Below are positions 32,101 through 44,641 of a stretch of DNA of 64,000 nt, piece by piece. Below the pieces are notes generated by a model. The model saw only the letters and a program-made list of their open reading frames with translations, searched no databases and was not told where the DNA came from. The stretch spans positions 1,240,001 through 1,304,000 of the forward strand of contig CP103027.1 in the NCBI GenBank assembly GCA_024752435.1. Direction: 5' to 3'. This DNA comes from Allantophomopsis cytisporea (taxonomy: Eukaryota; Ascomycota; Leotiomycetes; Phacidiales; Phacidiaceae). The position numbers and the translations under genes were made by a program. How positions within the stretch are numbered: the first letter of the stretch is position 1; every line of letters starts with the position of its first letter.

Positions 32101-33491
32101 TCACGACTCCCACATCCCCGAAACATCACAATCAAATCCCAACCCGTCCAAACCCTGCGTGATACCACCATGACAATCGAGCATGCCAGGACGAATGGTC
32201 CCATCACCACACATGCCCTCGGTGCGCGGGATCATCGGCGCTTGCAGGAAGCTATCTGAGTAGCGCTGCTCACGGCGCAACTGCGTCTGGCGCTGCACAT
32301 AGCTAGCGGTGATATCGAGCGGGTGGCTGGTGCCGAGGAAGTCATCTTGGACGACGGCGTCAGCGCCGTTGGCGGTATTGTACCACGTCGCCTTGAAGGG
32401 TGAGTCGGTGCGTAGGATGGGCGAGCTGATGTTGCTGTAGATTGGAGAGGCGGCGTCGACGGAGGCGAAGGAGAAAGTTGAGGCGGAGTGGCGGTGCGTG
32501 GGGTAGACTTGGCTCATCATTGATTGCTGCGATTGGGAGAGCGGGGATTGCATGTCGAGGAGCGTGGCGGGTGAGTAAGGCGCTGATAGGGGGAGGCGTG
32601 ATGCTTGGGCGGCGGCTTGTTGTTGTGCCCAGAGCATGGCGCTGTAGTCTGGCTCGTCGGGCTCTTCATGGTCATCGGACGATGATGCTGTGTCGATATG
32701 AGGTGTGTCCATTGATTCGGGCACATCGTGCATGTCGACGGCTGAGTCGTCGGATAGCTTGCGGCTGCTCAGCTCGGGTTTGATGTTCGTGGTCGTTGAA
32801 GGCGGCGAGTTGAAATCGCTGGAGGCAAGTTTACGCTCGAGCTCTTGGAAGCCCTCTTCGTTTTCTGGGAATACGTATGGTAGGTCAGGTGCTTGGCGGA
32901 TGCAGCCAAGGATCTCAGCAATGTTGTGAATTACTGGCAATCCGCGGTCGTTCAACGCAGGCTCATCATAGGTCCAGGCCTCGCCGGCGCGGACCATAGC
33001 ATACAACTTTTGCACAGTGCCAATGAGGGCGTATTGTGTGTGTTCGAGGACTTCAGCATAGCTAAAGGACGTCAGTCAACACTTATGGGGGGTGTGTGCG
33101 AGAAGAAAAAGTATTACCCTTTAGGTAATTGCTTGAACTCGGTCTTCTTCCTGCTACCTGCTGTGCACACCAGTCCATCGTCTTTACATCTCTTGCAAGG
33201 TGATTCTCCGTCACACTAAAGCAAGACAGAACATATCAGTTGAAATTCTTGAATTGGCAGGACAACGTATTGGGACACCAAGTATCTCACCTTTGTCTTC
33301 TTCATCCGGCACCGTTCACATGCTTTCCATACCCTCTTGTGTCTTCCATCCAGGATTCCGGACACACTGTGGTCGTGTACATTTACTCTCTTGCTCCTGG
33401 CCGATGGCTTCGGCGATCGTGCCTTTTTGTGTACCGCCGGCTTGCTCATACCTGTAGATTCCATGAAAGGTGACTCGGGAGAACTGCTCAT
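32101..33491 (-). CDS. Zn2Cys6 binuclear-cluster transcription factor
   Basis: Three exons, 33491-33291, 33215-33118 and 33061-32101 (introns 75 and 56 nt), give 419 residues. A basic Ser/Pro/Lys N-terminus leads into the zinc cluster at residues 58-84 with exact spacing C-x2-C-x6-C-x5-C-x2-C-x6-C; intron 1 falls just before the third Cys, between Lys67 and Cys68. Then come KKTEFKQLPKGYAEVLE and EHTQYALIGTVQKLYAMVR, a block that recurs in a group of Pezizomycotina regulators, and a long Ser/Pro/Gln-rich, probably disordered C-terminus. The fungal-specific middle homology region is not obvious. A nuclear DNA-binding regulator; target genes are unknown. It is preceded on its 5' side by about 14 kb without a clear gene. 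Confidence 0.92.
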
Positions 33492-35589
33492 TTCACAATC
33501 ACAAAAAACTTGTGCTGTGTGGTGGTGGTCGTCTTTTCGTTTTTGTAGATATTATAACCGGGCTTGCATGCGTTCGGAGATAATAAACGGCTGTCTCCGA
33601 TGTGACGGTGACGTTTTTCGAAATGCAGTGATTTGTGATGATTATAGGGCCGGGGTGAAGTCCACTCTTTTTTTTTCTCCTTTCCGTTTCTCCTCCAATG
33701 ATGATTTTGTAAGATTTTGAAAGCTGGCTGTGCCTGTATGATCTTCGATCGAAATGTTCAAATATGATTTTTAAGTTTTGGTATGATGGCAGATAGGCGT
33801 TGCTAGGTGATGAATGATGTAACTTCTCTGCAAATGTAGGATTGACTTGATGTAATGTATGTAATATGAATAGGGTATATATAGATGAGAATATATATCA
33901 CCTTAGAGGATGATAGTATGGTATCTTATGGTATAACTCAAGTATGAAATTTTTGAAATCAGGTGGGACTGAGAAAAAAAGCACTTGACAGAGGGAGCAG
34001 GGCGTCTTTTGTATATATAAATTATACGAGAAGGTTTTTTTTTTGTTTGGTTAGAAGAGTAAGCTTTGACAGGAGTGTGTTTGTGTGGGCTGATGTAAGG
34101 TATCTTATTCAAATGGGAAGGATGTGGCTTGGAGCCATGTGGGAGGGGAGTAGTATGAATAAGAGAGGACAGGCAGATGAAATAGTCAAGACCCCATGCT
34201 GGGTACTTGTCTTGTATAAAATCATTTGCGTAAGGTTGGTTATGCTTGTGCTTGTGCTGAAGCTTGTGCTTGAAATGATTAACGCAGTCGCAGCTTCAAG
34301 GTGGTCAAGGTATGGGATGGATAGGTAGTATAGCATACTTTCAAGTCACATTCAGTCAGCTCCCCCCCAGCTAAGCTAGGTGGAATATTATCCCGGTAGG
34401 CTGCAAAGATCGATGCCGATGCCGAGTCCGAGTTTAAAAGCAGAGAGGCAGAGAAAAAAGGTTCGTTATGATGGGGGAAAAAGGACTCATTGTGAGTGTC
34501 GGCCTTTCTAAGCTCCTATTCTAGGATTAGATCATTTTCATAAATAAATAAAAACCGACTAAGACATATGAAAAGGGCATTGAAGCGGCCATTGGATTTA
34601 ACTAAGCAGATTAAAGTTATGTATGCTACTTTGTTTGGTTCTCTTTAGCAGCACATGGGTTTGGACGGGGGGTGTATGAATGAGTGCACGGTAAGACCAG
34701 GGTGCGATGGAGAAGGGGGAGGGTGGAGGGGGGGCGTTTTGTGCAACCGTCTTTTTTTTGTTTTGAAAGTCAAGCCAGGTACGCCAGATTATTGTTGCTA
34801 AGGTACAAGCTATGTTAGTGCTTGGAATCCGAGAGCATCAGCACCAAGATGTATTTCGTACTCTATCCGCCTCGTACGCATAATATTGATGAATGAGAGA
34901 GAGGATAACTATGTCAAAAGGTGGAATAATTGTCACGAGTGGCACATTCTGATGACAAGGCATGGACTAGGGGGATTAGTATGGGCATGAATACAAGTGG
35001 CCAAGAGGAATGAATATTCAAATCATACACACTCATCATGGTCATAATCACAATCATTCCTTCGCGGCTGAATGATTTATGTACAAACATACATACATAC
35101 TTACTTACTGACTACTCAGTATTCAATATTCATCAGCATTGTACTACTGGTGAGTCAGGATATGTAAGGATGCGTAAGAAATCATCAGGAAGTAGTTCCG
35201 ATCGACCTTAACTCAGAGTGGAAATGGCTCACTCACAAGTACTACCTTACTCGGACAGGTACAGTATGAAGAGTGAGATAGGTATCAGATGATAGCATGT
35301 ATGGAGCACCATGACAGGACCCGAGTGGAAGGAAGTTAAGATAGAGGAATATGCGGGCGGATATGTGGATATGTATGTATCAGTAGTATTTATTTTATCA
35401 GTGTAATACAATTTGGGATTCATCTACGAAGACAATCACAGAGGACATGCAAATGCAAATGCGGACCAAGAGTGATGAGAAGAAGCAGCTGTATGAATAA
35501 GAATCGAGCATTGAACATCGACGGGGCATAACGAGGAGACCGAGGAATTAAGCAGACAGCCGGACAGGGTACATACAGGTAAAGCGAGC

Positions 35590-36288
35590 ATGGTAGACAC
35601 GCATGCTTTTGGTAGGCGGAGAGAGAGGGTGGAGGAGGGGCCAAGGGTTGAGGATAGGCGGAAGCCTTGTACCCATATTGAAAATTTGGTGGATGAAATA
35701 CCTCAAGCACAAAGCAATGAAGCAGAGAGCACACAGTACGGTAAACTCCATCCCATCGCATCCCATATGATCTCAATCTCAGTCCTAAATCGATCATCCA
35801 AACACAAACTGCCCACCAACAACATCTTAGTTCCAGTGCCAACAACGCCAAGCGCAGAGACAATACGTGAATATCTAAGCAACTTCTACTGTACTTTGCA
35901 ATTACTTCAGACCTTGGACCACAATTCTACGGAACACTTTCTCCACAGCCAACAGGGCTATCGAGAGGAGGAAGGGGGGGGGGAGGTTTCTTGGGGCTTC
36001 TTGGGAGTTCTTGGGATGGTATCCATACAGACTCTCCCAGGCTGTAGATTGATAAGCTATACGCTATACGCTGTACGCTGGAATTATCTATTCTATGGAG
36101 ATAGAGAGCGAGGAGAAATCAGCACTTCCTCGATGCAAGCCCACAATAATAAACCCACAAAGTCCGTAAAGCCCTTTCCTCCTCCAGACTCGCAAATAGC
36201 GCTGACTGGTCATCAAGCCTCACGGAATTCGTTGATTGTCCGTGCCACCACCGGTCTTTGGCTGGTGCCGACATGCGTATGTGTATAG
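35590..36288 (+). CDS. Doubtful 232-codon ORF in the gene desert
   Basis: ATG-started frame of 232 codons, the longest in the desert. Composition is unremarkable, with a low-complexity EEEGGGE stretch and no recognisable domain, signal peptide or splice support. A frame on the opposite strand (35420-35863) overlaps it. It is listed because its length is unusual for chance, not because it looks conserved. Confidence 0.15.
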   Translation: MVDTHAFGRRRERVEEGPRVEDRRKPCTHIENLVDEIPQAQSNEAESTQYGKLHPIASHMISISVLNRSSKHKLPTNNILVPVPTTPSAETIREYLSNFYCTLQLLQTLDHNSTEHFLHSQQGYREEEGGGEVSWGFLGVLGMVSIQTLPGCRLISYTLYAVRWNYLFYGDRERGEISTSSMQAHNNKPTKSVKPFPPPDSQIALTGHQASRNSLIVRATTGLWLVPTCVCV

Positions 36289-36306
36289 AGCAGACTGTGA
36301 ACTACA

Positions 36307-36338
36307 GACTAGAGACTAGAGACTAGAGACTAGAGACT
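36307..36338. repeat. 7-bp tandem repeat GACTAGA x4.6
   Basis: Four perfect GACTAGA units plus GACT. A short minisatellite in the gene-free region. Confidence 0.95.
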
Positions 36339-38834
36339 ACAATACTTCAAATCTCCTTCTCAGTCTCCATGGAATGTGCGAGTTGGGGGGAGAATGAACG
36401 ACCTCTTTCCATGTAGCGGATCCTACAACGATGTACTACTACATACGTATGGGGTTTCGGCACGGAATAGATCCAGTATCTTCCTCCAGCCCTTTCACGC
36501 CCTTCTCAATCCATCCGCCCTTGGATGAGAAGAAGGGTTTTCGTAGTCAGTTTAGTTTACTTTTACATGGCTGCCGTAAAAAAAGAAGAACATCGAACCA
36601 GTGTTGCTGAGGCTGGACTAGGTGACACGGCAAGGCGTGCCGTGATTATGGATTCCTTGTCAAGAGTTCATGGACTATGAATACATCTGGCGGAGGGATT
36701 TGTGCAAGTTCGGGAACATTTTTTGTGACGTTGTACATATGTATGTCCATTCACATATACATACATAATACATACATACAGTCGGAATCATCCTTTGTTC
36801 CATCCAGAGGATATACGGAGTTATGAGGAATGGGAAGTGGGTGTTCGATGAGAAAGATCCCTGAGAAAACGGATATGAAAAGGTGCAGGATGAGACTTTT
36901 CCGTAGACGGATCGAAACAAGCCGATTGTCTCCATCAATTCGAATGCCTTTCCCTTTTATTGGATTTATTTATTCATTGTTTTCATCTTTCCCAAGGGAG
37001 TATACGGTTACCAACAAGCGGGTTTGATGCCCAGTATTCTGACTGTAATCGCCATACATACGGTGGCTCGTGATGCTGTAAGCACGGAATGACTGCGTGG
37101 TAGCGATGAGAAATCAACTAGCCCATCCATTCATCCATACTCAAGTAGGCACTCCGACACGTTCGGTTGGCCTCTGAGCGACCTTTTCAAACTTCGATAC
37201 TCATTCACAACATTGAGAATTACGGTTTCTTCCCCAAGCAGGCGTTTTCGTAAGTACGATAAGTACAAGGGATCGTTATTGTGCATTATGATTAAGTCAT
37301 ATCATGCAGGTGCAGAAAAAAGACAAAAAAGGACAAAGGACAAAGGACAGCAGAGCAATAATACCTTGACGTAAGAGAATACGTGTAATTACGGAGTAGC
37401 AAATAGAGTCTCGTAAATACGAATTAGGTACCGAATAACTTGGTGTCGGTGACTCTTATCATTTTGTTCTCCCCTGTGATCTCCATCTCCATATAGATAT
37501 GTTACAATGGATATGTATGCGCACGGCAAATTTTCTAAGGTATCAATGTAGAGGCCTCTAATGTAAATTGATGATAAACACTTGAACCCATAAATCGCCC
37601 TATTCGATTTCCTCAATAATTACAACCCTAGATCATGATACTCTTCTGAGTTGACGAGTCTCCAAAATCATTCCAGTCCGTTATTTGCATTGATTTTGTT
37701 TTTGTGGGGGACTTAGGCTCTATTTCGACGGATTTCAAACAGCCCTTTTCTTGCATGTTGGGCTGAGCTTTGGAGCTAAGCAGCTGGGTAATCAAGGTCA
37801 AATAGACTTCATTCTAGATGCGTAGCTTTCTCTGCGCATTATCTAATCCGGTAGTCGGGACAAGCTAGCTCCGGGCTGGAATAATGAGCCTCTCTCTCTG
37901 TCAACTCTCAGCTCTCCAAATCTCAACTCGCAACTCTCACCCGATCCTCTCGAGTCTTCTGGACACCATCAGAAATGTCAAGAGAGAAAGAGATGAGATC
38001 GGATTCGATCTTCTGTGCATGCATGCTCCATGGATCTTTCCCGAGGTTAAGTTCGCTTCGTCCAGGTCAAGTGTCAGCCATTTCAATGACATGTCAAATC
38101 ATAGAATGCTCGTTACGACTCGATAATGCTCTCTATCCCACTCTGACCCATAAGGTACCTTGCGTAGTACATACATACAGGCGCAGTACATCCGGTATCC
38201 ATATGTACGCAAGCATATGCCAATGTATATTTTGCGGATTTGTCTCCACGACACCACAGCAACGTGACAGCACACTGACCACACTCCCCACGTCCACCAT
38301 GCCAAAAGCCCATAAGAGTTGAAAGACGATCCAAGTCCATAATAATGAACGGCACAAAGTGAAACTGTCTGGGCCTCCAACAGCATCCAGCATCTTGCAA
38401 ATCCACACCTCCAAATCTCCAACAAAAAAGAATTAAAAAAAATACACCATATTTCAATGACTTCGTCTCCAAAATCCCATCCTTCCTTTTCTCCAGGGGG
38501 GCCATGGATATGCATCGCCCCGATTCGGCCATATATGCTTCCCAATTCGTGCCGCGGTTCGTTCGTACTTCCAATATCCCCTGCTCGCCACCCCCTCCCT
38601 GCTCGGCACACCCAAGTACAATATGCACAGCAGAGGTCGTGAAGGCTGGTGAAATGTCTTGCACAACATCGCATCGGATCGGGGCTCAAGCGGGTGAAGC
38701 GGGTGAAACGGCTCCTCGCGTTTGTGTCGGGTGTTGCGGTGCCTGGCGCTCGACAGGGGCGTTATGGATGTTTTTTGCTACTGCATACTGCTGTGGTTGA
38801 CGATGAGCGTAATCTCATGAAATCCCCGGTTTCG

Positions 38835-38930
38835 TTATGCTAATATATCCGCATGTCGTTATACTTGTATATCCGCATATCATTATGCTTGTATATCCGT
38901 ATATCATTACGCCTGTATATCCGTATATGC
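38835..38930. repeat. 24-bp tandem repeat, four degenerate copies
   Basis: Units start at 38835, 38859, 38883 and 38907 and share the core GTATATCCG(C/T)AT. Adjacent copies differ at a few positions. Because 24 is a multiple of three, one + frame reads an octapeptide repeat of the type VYPHIIML, but no gene context supports translation. Confidence 0.9.
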
Positions 38931-41604
38931 GACTCGTTGTCGGAATATATCACACATGTTTGGAAATTATACAACTAGCCTCATGCCTGGAGAAGTTGTA
39001 TGTTCCTGTCAGTGTTCGTGGATGGTTACTGTAGAATATCCTTGTGCGCTACTCTACCAGGGGTATACAAACATACGCACATACATTCCGTGTATTTTAC
39101 GCATTCGTCATACAAACATCATCCATTCGACAAAACCTACCGCCGCGCCAGTGCATATCAATCCTCGAGGATTCGGGACAGCAACTTCGAGATAAGAATA
39201 GCCGCGTGCAGCATAATACACTCTTTCTTGGGTCATGCTAAGCTTTGATTTCTCTGCAACTGTGCCGCATGGGTTGAGATAGACACAGTGTTTGCGTGAT
39301 GTATGTGGCGGAGATGGTGAGTGCTTTGCCTTTTGCGGCGAGACGGCGCGATGGAACGGGAGATGGTGTCTAGGCAGCATAGGAAGGAAGTATTGGATAT
39401 TGGGAGATGTAAGGAGTACCGTGTTTGATTGGGGCTAGAAAGTCGAGATTTATTCCGCGTTCGAGTGGAACTGATGCAGGTTCATGTTCTTAGTTTGCCA
39501 TGTAAATCATGGATGTTGGGAGAATAGTTGCCCGCGAAAAAAGTATCATGAAAGATATTTACGACTTTCCGAAAACTAAATCTTTCTAAAGGTGCCATGG
39601 TACGCGCCCTCGACAGCCACAAAGCTTTTTTCTGGCTCAAAGAACAATTCTATTCTACACGGTAGTCTTGAAATCCGCGGAAGTCTCTTGGATAGCGTGG
39701 ACAAAGCTATGCGCCGATGAGGACGTCGAATATAGGTATATACTTATCATACATCGTGGGCACTTCGTTGCAACGACCTCACGCCTTACGGAGTTGCACA
39801 TTTGCCTCATTGATTGCCTAAACTAGCTTGCGGAGCTAGAATAGTAACAGTCTCAAATATTCCTAGGTATTCAACGCTGTCCACGACATACTGTTCACTA
39901 CTATGCTGGGATCCCGGCAATTCAGCAAGCTATTCCTATCAAATCCCGTAGTTTCGCTGGCAAAGCACAACAAAGAGATTACACGTCCATGTCGTGAAGA
40001 GAAAGCGGAGTTTGTTTGCCAAGGAACAACCCGAAAGCCGCAAACCCAGACAGATCTCCGATCGACGCTGTCAGCTGCGCAGGAAGAACGTGCAATGAGT
40101 CAAAACTAATGTCAGAGAAGCCCGAAATTTTCTCGAAGCTGGGACACTCTCCTCCGTAAACATGGCGAGTGGATCAATCGCCAGATGCTGTACGACTATA
40201 AGTATTATGAGCATGAATCTGAGCATGAGCACAAGCATGAACATGAACATAAAGATAGGGGACGGAAAGCAAGATACGAAGTCAACATACATCCGTATTG
40301 GAGTTCATAAGCAAGCTGCAAGTAAAATACTCGTCTTGCCGGTATGGAGGTAATTATGAATACTGACTACTGTGTAAGCGGTGATAATGCTGGTACTGAT
40401 GCTTGGAGCTGGTGTTCGTTTGATTCGAGTCCTCTTCTCATACTCCTCCTCTGCTTACGACCTAGTACTATTGCACGGCGGTCGGCTCCACAGCTTTCCC
40501 CGAGACAGAGTCGGAGTCCGACAGGATTGGTTCGCTGTTCGCTCCGCCCTCGCTGGCCGCCTCCCTCACCCTCGCACTTCAAGATCAACCGCGACCGCGA
40601 CCACGACCACGACGGAGAGCGGACGCCGTTCTCCGCCTGGTCTGGCGCCATATTAAAGGAAAAGCCTACGGACACTTATTTGCCAGAGGACGGTCCTTGT
40701 TGTCGATCAGGGTCGGCGTTAATCATGCTTAGGTCGTCGCGCTTCTGGTACAAGTACATCTTCTCCTACCCAAAGGTTGACAAATGTTTGGATTAGTTTT
40801 TGGATAGTTTACTCTTGTATAGATACTCTCCCCAAGACGCAAGCTGATGATGAGTGTGGCTGCAAGCTACCGCGTCCTCTACTTAGAGCCGCTCTGGTAC
40901 CCTCTTTGGCGGCTGACCATGCCCGATCTCGCTGGGCCCCCAAAACTTCTTTCTTTACCGGATTAATGGATAAGCTCGAGGTGCTGCTGTTGATAAAGTA
41001 TCGTCGTCACTATACCTTACTATTGCGCTGATGAAAGCTGGTCAAGACATACAGGTAGGCAATCATGCAGACGCTTGTTTTACAGGCTTGGTAGGATACG
41101 TCGGTTTACTTTTTATGCGTGTCTTCGCTCGTTATTGCTTATTTCTGTACCTGGTCGTCCCGATCCTCGTGGTGATGTTCACCATATACTATGACCTGCA
41201 CCTCAATCTCAGCATTGGGCAGGGGCATGAAGAGGAACTTATGATTTGTTAAGATTTACTTATGATTTGGATGTGGGCTGATCGAAAATCCCATCTGGCT
41301 TTGTATGGTAAGCGTTGTATCTCTTTATTATTTGGAAAATTGATTGGATAAGAAGCCAATATGAAATAGGTTTCCTTGGCTTGGTGATACCCTGCCTTTA
41401 TCCCTACCGCACTTCGATAGCCTTGACGCCGTATATACATGCTGCTTGGGCTCACTAAGCCTTATTACGCCTCATATCTCATCCTCGAGCATTCTGAGCA
41501 TTCTGAGCATGATGATAGTGCATACTTACTTTCACTGTCCAGTGAATTACCCTAGGTTTCAAATCCTGTGGGGACATTTCTGTCGTTGCAATATCATAGC
41601 GTTC

Positions 41605-41788
41605 CGGATATCAAAAATTTATCCGCGATCCTTGGGGTATCACAATATCACAGAGTTTTTCGGATATCAAAGCTTATCCGCCATCCTTGGGATATCCCCG
41701 TCGTTGCGATACTACCATATGCTTTCGGATATCAAAAATCGTCCGAGATCCTTGGGATATCAGAGTTCCGGATAGCAAAACTCATCCG
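41605..41788. repeat. Four hairpin-forming repeats with GATCCTTGGG linkers
   Basis: Imperfect copies at 41605-41625, 41661-41680, 41726-41745 and 41769-41788 each begin CGGATA(T/G)CAAA and end (A/G)TCCG, so each can fold with a CGGAT/ATCCG stem (one copy has a G mismatch). Each is followed by a (C/A)GATCCTTGGG(G/A)TAT-type linker, degenerate in the last copy. Spacing is 56, 65 and 43 bases. Additional GATATC/TATCAC strings lie between. No protein frame fits. Confidence 0.85.
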
Positions 41789-42443
41789 GAATCCTTGAAG
41801 CGTTTTACTGAGAACTACGAGTACTGTAGTATTCATGAAAACCAGTGGCTGAGGCCATTGACATCAATGATTGATCTTCATAACACGGAATCATTGTGGC
41901 TTCTCAACCCACACATACACGATATTGAGTACCGGGATTTCGAAGTATAATTAACGTTAACAAAATCATCAAATACAGCAAAATCACTAAATGAAATACC
42001 GAAAGTAACACCAAAACTTTCCCTGGTCATAACTATCACCACCTATTCCATCTCAAACTCAAAGGAATACCAATGGGAAATGATTATTGCAGCAACTTGT
42101 GTCGGGAGGCTGATGCATCCGATCCGGGGGCTCTGATCCGGTCGGCGCCATGTCAGTATCAAAGGCTTCAAAAGTACTCATATGACGGTAGTTTTTCGTA
42201 AAACATCGACGCCCAAATCTTCCCGTCTGCCTCAATTCCTGCACTTGTGCAGTTTCACGTTGGAGGAGAAAGGCTCGATTAAGGCCTCTCACCAAACATT
42301 ATTTCATAGTGAGTTGCTATCACTCGCCGCCAGTTGTCAAAATCCGGAAAGTATCGCGAGTGAAGATGTCAACCTCTTAGCGAATGGTGACTTTGACCTT
42401 CACGAATGCAATGTGGACTTCTACCGCGTAGAGAATTGATGAC

Positions 42444-43056
42444 TTATCAGGAAGACCGTATGTTGTGATCCTCATACGAAAGAAGTTGGGCTTCTCGCTG
42501 AATCATCACATACATACGGTGGTATTTCTCATCCCAGGGTGTTATTATTGGAACACTCCTAGAAATCAATGAGACGCTATGGCACATGCATGCCGCCTCA
42601 AACAGAAGAACGTCCACCTCAATCTTGATAATACGCGCCATCAATGATCCAACAAAGGTAAATAGGGAAGCTTCAGTGGCCGCCTTCCCAACCGTCTTGT
42701 TTTTGGAGGAAGATACAATCTGCCTTACAGGGCGGGAAATAGCCAGCATAACGCACGTCAGAGTCCACCAGGGTGGGTGATAGGCGAGCGTGAGGGGATT
42801 CAGGGCGCGGCGAGAATCAGCACGAAAGCCTCAAACATGGTTTCGTCCTGTTGGTCTTCACACGGGATAGATTGGTAGTATCCATGAATATTACCATACG
42901 AACAGAGTTATCATCTTGAAGCTTCACACCACCGGTGGCATCTTTCTGAAAACCCAAGCTTTGTCGACGTGCCGTGAAGTTGAGAAAGTTAGAGATGATG
43001 AGGTAGAGCGTCGACATCTCCTCCTGTTTATGATAGGGTACCTCGCTTTGAATCAT
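42444..43056 (-). pseudogene. Probable frameshifted relic of a membrane protein
   Basis: Two minus frames read as one protein if joined across a single-base shift near 42800. The upstream part (43056-42820) includes LYLIISNFLNFTARRQSLGF and LQDDNSVRMVIFMDTTNL, ending NRTKPC. The downstream part includes NPLTLAYHPPWWTLTCVML, then ASLFTFVGSLMARIIKIEV and ITPWDEKYHRMYVMIQREA, ending at a stop at 42447. Hydrophobic stretches alternate with charged ones as in polytopic membrane proteins. No start, intron set or known family could be fixed, and further text toward 42060 is unclear. It could also be a real multi-exon gene misread by me. Confidence 0.35.
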
Positions 43057-43621
43057 TTGCTACTTATCGCAAGTTCGCATTCTCTATGGTCAGGCGAAAT
43101 TAAGGGTAGAGATGGCGCTTACATCAGTTTCCCCACATTCTCTGATAACGGTTGATAAGGGACATTGATTGACATTTTGACACTCACACATGTTGTGAGG
43201 TGTGAGTGCATGTTAAATCCCCTCAGATTTACCATAGCTAAGGAAGTCGCGCCGTAGGTAGTCACGAAGTATACGTCGTAGTATCCAAGGTATCATGTAT
43301 GTACATACATAGGTGAGTAATATTCGTGCCCGTATTGTACCTAATTTGGATTCTATCATACGTATCATACATCCAAGCCCCACGAGTGCTAGCTGCCCAT
43401 ACGGAGAATATCAGCGAAATCAAGCTACCTACCTCACCTTGTCTTACTGCATATAGCATATCAGTGGATCTTACGTATACTCAAACCCCCCAAAACAGCG
43501 TCCTGCACCTCTCGGCGCACCGATTCACGTACAAGATACCCGATATTCTGCAGTGCAGCCTGTCCAGACCCCAGCAACAATCACCAAACAAGCTTTCACT
43601 TCCGCGAACGAGCAAAAGGCA

Positions 43622-43650
43622 TATGTATGTATGTATGTATGTACATACAT
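43622..43650. repeat. (TATG)n microsatellite ending in a palindrome
   Basis: About five ATGT units followed by ATGTACATACAT, a palindromic end. Similar TACATACATAC strings recur at 35085, 36725-36780, 38165, 43300 and 44970, so this tetranucleotide is common in the desert. Confidence 0.9.
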
Positions 43651-43792
43651 GGAGGGTGGAGGGCACGCGGCAGTAAGTAAACGTACTGTGCCTGCCAACC
43701 ACCCTATCATTACGCGGACAGCCCACCAATAGCTCAAGCCCGACAACGTGTTTCTGGCACATTTGGCAACTCAACGCTGCACTGGACCCCTT

Positions 43793-43823
43793 GCCCACTG
43801 CCCACTGCCCACTGCCCACTGCC
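43793..43823. repeat. 7-bp tandem repeat GCCCACT x4
   Basis: Four perfect GCCCACT units ending in GCCCCC. A short minisatellite. Confidence 0.95.
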
Positions 43824-44610
43824 CCCCTCGCTGGTCGTCCGGATCGTAGGTGCTCCCGGTCCCGAGATGCATGGGCGACTTGTGCATGGCTTGGTTATTT
43901 TACCCCCCTTATGCGCCTTCTTCAGATTTATGCATGCTGTCTAAGTTTATCCGTGGCGTTTTGTTCATCATCGTCGTTCCCCGCGAGGAACTCCACTCGG
44001 TGGTGAGGGTGATGGGATTGATGGGATGGCATGGGCTTTTGGACGTGCTGTCGTCTGTTGAGCATGCGAATGACGCTGCAATGGGAGATTTGAGGAGATT
44101 GGGATGACTGGGGGATCATTCACCGCTACTGTTGCATGGTTGAGGGGAGGTTTACCTGCTTTGGGTGGTTTGAAGTATGAGTATATATGAGTATATATGA
44201 GGGTACGTGTGTTTTGAGGTATTTGCGCGTCTTACTTTGAGTAGAGATTCTCTGGTGGTGTTGGATTGCATGGAATTACCTTGGATGTATCGCAATTAGA
44301 GTCATATATCTGTACTCTGATGTAACTACGTATTGATACTACGTATTGATAGTAGGTTGGTCTTCTTCTGTCTCGCTTTATACTTCACAGGGATTTGCTT
44401 TGCTCGTGTGTTTCATTTTCATCTCTTCAAAGTTTGAGTGACTGCCGTGGTGAAGCACATCTCTCTCTCTCTCTCTTCTTTATATTACAGGGATGAAAAC
44501 CACAAGTTGAACGTTAACGCTTGTACCCTGCACACATTGTATCTTTCTCACTCTCGATATATCAAAAGGCTCCCTCGTCAACCTAAGCTTCAAAGCATGA
44601 TTTCCACATT

Positions 44611-44640
<30 letters not shown>
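44611..44640. repeat. (ATC)10 microsatellite
   Basis: Ten uninterrupted ATC triplets. A + frame reads it as poly-Ser, which is spurious. Confidence 0.97.

Positions 44641-44641
<1 letters not shown>

Noticed and set aside
38099..38689. Two overlapping minus frames of 196 and 183 codons
   Set aside because: They occupy the same bases in different frames, are Cys/Trp-rich and not protein-like; stop-poor composition explains them.
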